From an uncultured Oscillospiraceae bacterium (GTDB lineage: Bacteria > Bacillota > Clostridia > Oscillospirales > Oscillospiraceae), in assembly GCA_900763965.1 (NCBI GenBank), contig CAAFMG010000165.1:1-16581 (forward strand): a stretch of DNA of 16,581 nt, in the 5' to 3' direction. The notes beneath the pieces are model-generated. The model was not told the origin of the DNA, did not search any database, and worked only from the letters and a program-made list of their open reading frames with translations. This document shows positions 13,678-16,581 of the stretch, piece after piece. Numbering within the stretch: position 1 is the first letter of the stretch; the number at the start of each line of letters is the position of its first letter. Position numbers and translations under genes: made by a program.

Positions 13678-14409
13678 TCAGAGTTTCCCCTGGTCATTGT
13701 GTGAATTCTTCCATGGATCCAGGGCCAAAATCTCCCCTTCCGTCAGCTCCCGGCAGGCACCCCGGGGCAGATCTCCCAGGGTAAGAACCCCCTCTTTTCT
13801 GCGCTCCAGGTACAGTACGGTCATGCCCCGGGATGCCATCATCCGGCGCACCTGATGGTATTTTCCCTCCCGGACGGTGATCAGGCTTTCCCCGGCACCC
13901 AAAGGCTCCAGGAGAGCATCCAGGCATTTCGTGCCGTCCCGCAGAGTCAGGCCCTGGGCAAAGGCCGCCACATCCTCCGGCCCTGCCTGGCCCTCATGCC
14001 GGGCGTAGTAGACCTTGGGCACTTCCTTTTTGGGGGAAATCAACCGGTGGAGCAAGTCTCCGTCATTGGTAAACAGCAGCAGGCCCTCGGTAGCCTTGTC
14101 CAGGCGGCCCACCGGCTTCAGCTCCAGATGGCGGTAGGACTCCGGCAGCAGCTCCATCACGGTTTTTTCCACCGGATCCTCGGTAGCCGTCACGAAGCCC
14201 TCAGGTTTATTCATCATCAGCACCACCCGGCGCATCCCCCCAAGGGGCTGGCCATCCAGCAGCACCTGCTGTCTTTTGGGGTCGATCTTCTTTCCGGGAT
14301 CCTTTTCCGGTTTCCCGTCCACCGTCACCCGGCCTGCTTTCAGGATGATCTTGACCTGACTTCTGGTGCCCGCACCGCTGTCGCACAGGAATTTGTCCAA
14401 TCGTTCCAT
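13678..14409 (-). CDS. RsuA/RluB-family rRNA pseudouridine synthase
   Basis: This 243-residue RNA-modifying enzyme isomerises a specific uridine in rRNA. An N-terminal S4 RNA-binding domain (about 1-48: MERLDKFLCDSGAGTRSQVK) precedes the catalytic domain. GRLDKATEGLLLFTNDGDL (101-119) holds catalytic Asp104. The EGKYHQVRRMM block (near residue 195-206) is the conserved motif III. Overall length and S4 form fit RsuA (16S rRNA position 516 in E. coli numbering) better than the longer RluB, but the target base cannot be proved here. GGAGG lies 4 bases before the ATG. It is divergent from the DUF4830 gene, 72 bases between the starts. Confidence 0.93.
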   Translation of the reverse strand: MERLDKFLCDSGAGTRSQVKIILKAGRVTVDGKPEKDPGKKIDPKRQQVLLDGQPLGGMRRVVLMMNKPEGFVTATEDPVEKTVMELLPESYRHLELKPVGRLDKATEGLLLFTNDGDLLHRLISPKKEVPKVYYARHEGQAGPEDVAAFAQGLTLRDGTKCLDALLEPLGAGESLITVREGKYHQVRRMMASRGMTVLYLERRKEGVLTLGDLPRGACRELTEGEILALDPWKNSHNDQGKL

Positions 14410-14481
14410 AGTTCCTCCGTTCTATCCCTGTCCCCGGGGACATAGGCTCTAACACCAATGTCAAACGGGAGGGAGCATAAT

Positions 14482-14997
14482 ATGATGGTAATGACCGCAA
14501 AGGTCGATCTGAAAAAGATCCTTGTTTTGATCGCCGTCGCCGCCGCCCTGCTTCTGGTGGCCATTGCGCTGCTGGGAGGAGGCGGAAAGGACGCAGCGGA
14601 TGCAGCCCAGTTCGTATCCGGCAACGATGGCCGGGTGGCATTTCTCAAGAATTTCGGCTGGGAGGTTTCCGACACCCCCACGGAATCCGGTCAGGTGCAG
14701 ATCCCCAAGGAGACCAGCCCGGTCTTTGAGCGGTACAACGCCCTGCAAAAGGGGCAGGGGTACGATCTGACGGAATACGCCGGAAAGACGGTCATGCGCT
14801 ATGTGTATCAGATTCAAAATTACCCTGGGGCTTCCGGCCCGGTCTATGCCACCATGCTGGTGCAGGGGGATCGGGTCATCGGCGGCGATGTGACCGACAC
14901 CTCTCCCGGAGGCAAGATCCGCGCATTCCGAATGCCTGAGGGAACCGTCCCCACCACCCAGCCTGCCACGGCATCCACACCCCAGACTTCGGAATGA
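14482..14997 (+). CDS. DUF4830 domain protein with N-terminal membrane anchor
   Basis: This 171-residue protein has one N-terminal hydrophobic helix (about 12-33) and an outer domain that fits DUF4830: RVAFLKNFGWEV (51-62), VQIP (72-75), YNALQKGQGYDL (85-96), YAGK and YVYQIQNYP (107-115). Later come MLVQGDRVIGGDV (125-137) and a Pro/Thr/Ser-rich tail (from 155). The function of the family is unknown. The start is taken at 14482 because GGGAGGGAG (14467-14475) lies 7 bases before it; ATG 14485 is also possible. I see no clear promoter. The next gene is separated by its own promoter and riboswitch. Confidence 0.8.
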   Translation: MMVMTAKVDLKKILVLIAVAAALLLVAIALLGGGGKDAADAAQFVSGNDGRVAFLKNFGWEVSDTPTESGQVQIPKETSPVFERYNALQKGQGYDLTEYAGKTVMRYVYQIQNYPGASGPVYATMLVQGDRVIGGDVTDTSPGGKIRAFRMPEGTVPTTQPATASTPQTSE

Positions 14998-15018
14998 TTT
15001 TACCATAAAAGCCCCATC

Positions 15019-15047
15019 TTGACAAGAAGCCCTGGGCGTGCTATAGT
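15019..15047 (+). promoter_or_regulatory. Promoter of the FMN riboswitch-ribU transcript
   Basis: TTGACA (15019-15024), a 17-base spacer, then TATAGT (15042-15047). The expected start near 15054 is just ahead of the riboswitch P1 stem at 15065. Confidence 0.9.
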
Positions 15048-15063
15048 AGGGTCTATCTGAATA

Positions 15064-15176
15064 ATATCTTCAGGGCGGGGTGTGATTCCCCACCGGCGGT
15101 AAAGTCCGCGAGCGCAGATGCGCATGAATCGGTGTAATTCCGATACCGACAGTAAAGTCTGGATGGAAGAAGATAT
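15064..15176 (+). promoter_or_regulatory. FMN riboswitch (RFN element)
   Basis: All hallmark segments are present in order: AGGGCGGGGTG, ATTCCCCACCGGCGGTA, AGTCCGCGAGC, a variable arm, ATTCC, CCGACAGT, AAGTCTGGATG and GAAGA. P1 closes through TATCTTC (15065-15071) and GAAGATA (15169-15175). With FMN bound, the downstream terminator (15217-15248) should form and switch ribU off. The match to the conserved core is essentially complete. Confidence 0.97.
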
Positions 15177-15216
15177 GCACGTTTTCCGAAATTTTCACGC
15201 TATTCGTGTATGCCTG

Positions 15217-15248
15217 CACCCTGAGAGTATGCTCAGGGTGTATTTTTT
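15217..15248 (+). terminator. Riboswitch-controlled terminator before ribU
   Basis: CACCCTGAG (15217-15225) pairs perfectly with CTCAGGGTG (15232-15240), followed by TATTTTTTT. It ends 4 bases before the GAGGTG ribosome binding site, so it is the expression platform of the FMN riboswitch. Confidence 0.93.
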
Positions 15249-15263
15249 TATGAGGTGATATAC

Positions 15264-15983
15264 ATGAACGGTCTTTGGAGTCAAATTCTGGACAATCTCA
15301 GCTTCCTTGTTATCTGCGTTCTGGTCATTGCTGCCCTGGCGCTGCTGGCAAAATATACCGAGCGTTTCTTCCCGGAAAAGCGGCAGGTCACCACGGCCCG
15401 GCGGGTGAGTATCGTAGGTACCTGCGCCGCCATTGCCACAGTGCTGCACGTTCTGGACTTCCCCCTGCTGTTTCTGGCCCCGGAATTCTACAAGCTGGAC
15501 TTCTCCGAGCTGCCGGTGCTGCTGTGCGGCTTCTACTTAGGGCCCACGGCTACCGTGGCCTGTGAAGGCGTGAAGATCCTGCTGAAGCTGGTGGTCAAGG
15601 GAACCTCCACCGCCTTTGTGGGGGACTTTGCCAACTTCGTGGTGGGCTGCGCTCTGGTTCTTCCCGCCACCATGTGGTACCATTTCCACAAGTCCCGCCA
15701 CAGCGCCGTCATTGGTCTGATCCTGGGCACCGTGTCCATGACCATCCTGGGCAGCGCCTTCAATGCGGTGTACCTGCTGCCCAAGTTCGCCCAGCTCTAC
15801 GGAATCCCTCTGGATGCCATCATCGGCATGGGCTCCGCCATCCATCCCAGCATCCACAATGTTGCCACCTTTGCACTGCTGTGTGTTGCTCCTTTGAACC
15901 TGATCAAGGGCGCAGCCGTCTCTGTGCTGACCCTGCTGCTTTACAAGAAGGTGGCACGCCCCCTGTTCGGCGCACGCCAGTGA
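15264..15983 (+). CDS. ribU: Riboflavin ECF transporter substrate-binding component RibU
   Basis: This 239-residue, six-helix S-component binds riboflavin in the membrane and works with a shared EcfAA'T energising module not found in this window. Family signatures include ELPVLLCGFYLGP, VACEGVKILLKLVVKG and FVGDFANFVVG. The start ATG 15264 has GAGGTG (15252-15257) 6 bases upstream; a GTG at 15255 is part of that site. An N-terminal extension of about 45 residues with its own hydrophobic segment precedes the usual start of the fold. Control by the FMN riboswitch fits uptake of a flavin precursor. A terminator follows, cut off by an insertion sequence. Confidence 0.95.
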   Translation: MNGLWSQILDNLSFLVICVLVIAALALLAKYTERFFPEKRQVTTARRVSIVGTCAAIATVLHVLDFPLLFLAPEFYKLDFSELPVLLCGFYLGPTATVACEGVKILLKLVVKGTSTAFVGDFANFVVGCALVLPATMWYHFHKSRHSAVIGLILGTVSMTILGSAFNAVYLLPKFAQLYGIPLDAIIGMGSAIHPSIHNVATFALLCVAPLNLIKGAAVSVLTLLLYKKVARPLFGARQ

Positions 15984-16005
15984 TCTGCTATTTTTAATAA
16001 TGTAT

Positions 16006-16029
16006 CGGGACACTTCGGTGTCCCGATTC
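16006..16029 (+). terminator. ribU terminator, T-tail apparently replaced by an insertion sequence
   Basis: CGGGACAC (16006-16013), a TTCG loop and GTGTCCCG (16018-16025) form a very stable stem. Only ATT follows before the presumed left end of the insertion sequence at about 16030. The normal run of Ts is missing. Confidence 0.75.
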
Positions 16030-16581
16030 AGACTGTCGAAAAAGTCCAGCCTGTGCTGGGCTTTTTCCATAATCTATGCTATAATAATCCCGGGTGATGC
16101 AAAATGCTGGAACGTGGAAAAATGGAACGAGGAATATACGAAATCGTGGACACCGAGAGTCTGGTGCCTGCGGAGCATTTGCTGCGCAAAATTGATGCAG
16201 CAATCAACTGGAATAAGCTCTACGATATGGTGGAGCCGTTGTATTGTGAGGATAATGGCCGACCCAGCATCGACCCGGTTGTACTGTTCAAAATGGTCCT
16301 CATTCAGCATCTGTATGGTATGCCCTCTCTGCGCCGGACAGCGGAAGAAGTACGGGCAAATATCTATTACCGTTGGTTCCTCGGCTACCGTTTGCAGGAA
16401 GAAACACCCCATTTCTCCACAATCAGTTATAATTTCAAGCATCGGTTCACCCCTGATACTGTAAACCAGATTTTCGACTGGATTCTCAGCGAGATTGCAG
16501 AAGCCGGGTATCTTTACACCCATACTGTCTTCGTAGATGGCACCCACATCAAAGCCAACGCCAACAACAAGAAAGTGGTCA
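16030..16581 (+). mobile_element. IS1182-like insertion sequence, left end and 5' part
   Basis: The probable left terminal inverted repeat begins near 16031 (GACTGTCGAAAAAGTCC). A hairpin at 16039-16050 / 16055-16066 (AAAAAGtCCAGC / GCTGGgCTTTTT) just inside the end resembles structures that shield a transposase from outside transcription. TATAAT at 16080-16085 could be the transposase -10, although I find no good -35. The right end and target duplication lie beyond the window, so the exact boundary is uncertain. Confidence 0.75.
16104..16581 (+). CDS. Transposase of the IS1182 type, 5' part
   Basis: An open frame from ATG 16104 runs to the window edge: 159 complete codons without a stop. 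It starts MLERGKMERGIYEIVDTESL, followed by LVPAEHLLRKIDAAINW. Then come RPSIDPVVLFKMVLIQHLYG, LRRTAEEVRANIYYRWFLGY and FVDGTHIKANANN. These are typical of IS1182/IS5-superfamily transposases with the N-terminal DUF772-type domain. The Asp in FVDGTHIKAN is the likely first residue of the DDE catalytic triad; the rest lies outside. Full-length family members have about 450-550 residues. An internal ATG at 16122 is an alternative start. The visible part shows no decay, so the element may be intact. Confidence 0.88.
   Translation, partial: MLERGKMERGIYEIVDTESLVPAEHLLRKIDAAINWNKLYDMVEPLYCEDNGRPSIDPVVLFKMVLIQHLYGMPSLRRTAEEVRANIYYRWFLGYRLQEETPHFSTISYNFKHRFTPDTVNQIFDWILSEIAEAGYLYTHTVFVDGTHIKANANNKKVV

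Noticed and set aside
16000..16464. 154-codon open frame overlapping the IS end
   Set aside because: It begins upstream of the ribU terminator hairpin, passes through it and lies in a different frame from the clear transposase reading.

Overview
The window reads as chromosomal DNA of a low-to-mid-GC Gram-positive anaerobe, most likely a gut clostridium of the Oscillospiraceae type (Bacillota, Clostridia). The reasons are strong AGGAGG-type ribosome binding sites, TTGACA-17-TATAAT promoters, many DUF families common in Clostridia (DUF975, DUF4418, DUF4830), an ftsE-ftsX-PcsB-like-CtpA cell-wall cluster, and a riboflavin ECF S-component under an FMN riboswitch. The taxon is an inference from gene content, not a search result. 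I see no tRNA, rRNA or CRISPR.

Left part (1-3386, + strand). After a terminator from a gene outside the window come the collapsed remains of an ECF sigma factor gene and its anti-sigma factor gene, both with the middle missing. Seven bases later starts an ABC exporter-type pair (FtsX/MacB-like permease and ATPase, TAA-ATG junction). After a palindrome-rich gap comes a four-helix DUF4418 membrane protein with paired Met/Cys motifs. This permease/ATPase/DUF4418 set is the least understood functional module here; its Cys/Met-rich outer-face chemistry suggests metal or thiol handling.

Middle-left (3387-6347). A hairpin-dense convergent gap is followed by a DUF975 membrane protein on the - strand. 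It is divergent, with clear back-to-back promoters, from a phosphoglucomutase/phosphomannomutase on the + strand. A bidirectional terminator separates the mutase from the next cluster.

Centre (6350-11920, - strand). One operon reads ftsE, ftsX, two tandem PcsB/CwlO-like coiled-coil M23 peptidases, and a CtpA-type S41 protease. FtsEX is expected to gate the peptidoglycan hydrolases across the membrane, and the protease may process or turn them over. Both hydrolases keep the full zinc-ligand set. A consensus promoter lies in front of ftsE.

Right part (12103-16581). A CdaR/PucR-type regulator (- strand) has its own promoter and terminator. A 448-bp gap follows, with a divergent + strand promoter and a 58-bp tandem duplication enclosed by inverted repeats. 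Then come an RsuA-type pseudouridine synthase (-), a DUF4830 protein (+), an FMN riboswitch with ribU (+), and the left end of an IS1182-like element that seems to sit in the ribU terminator tail and runs off the window.
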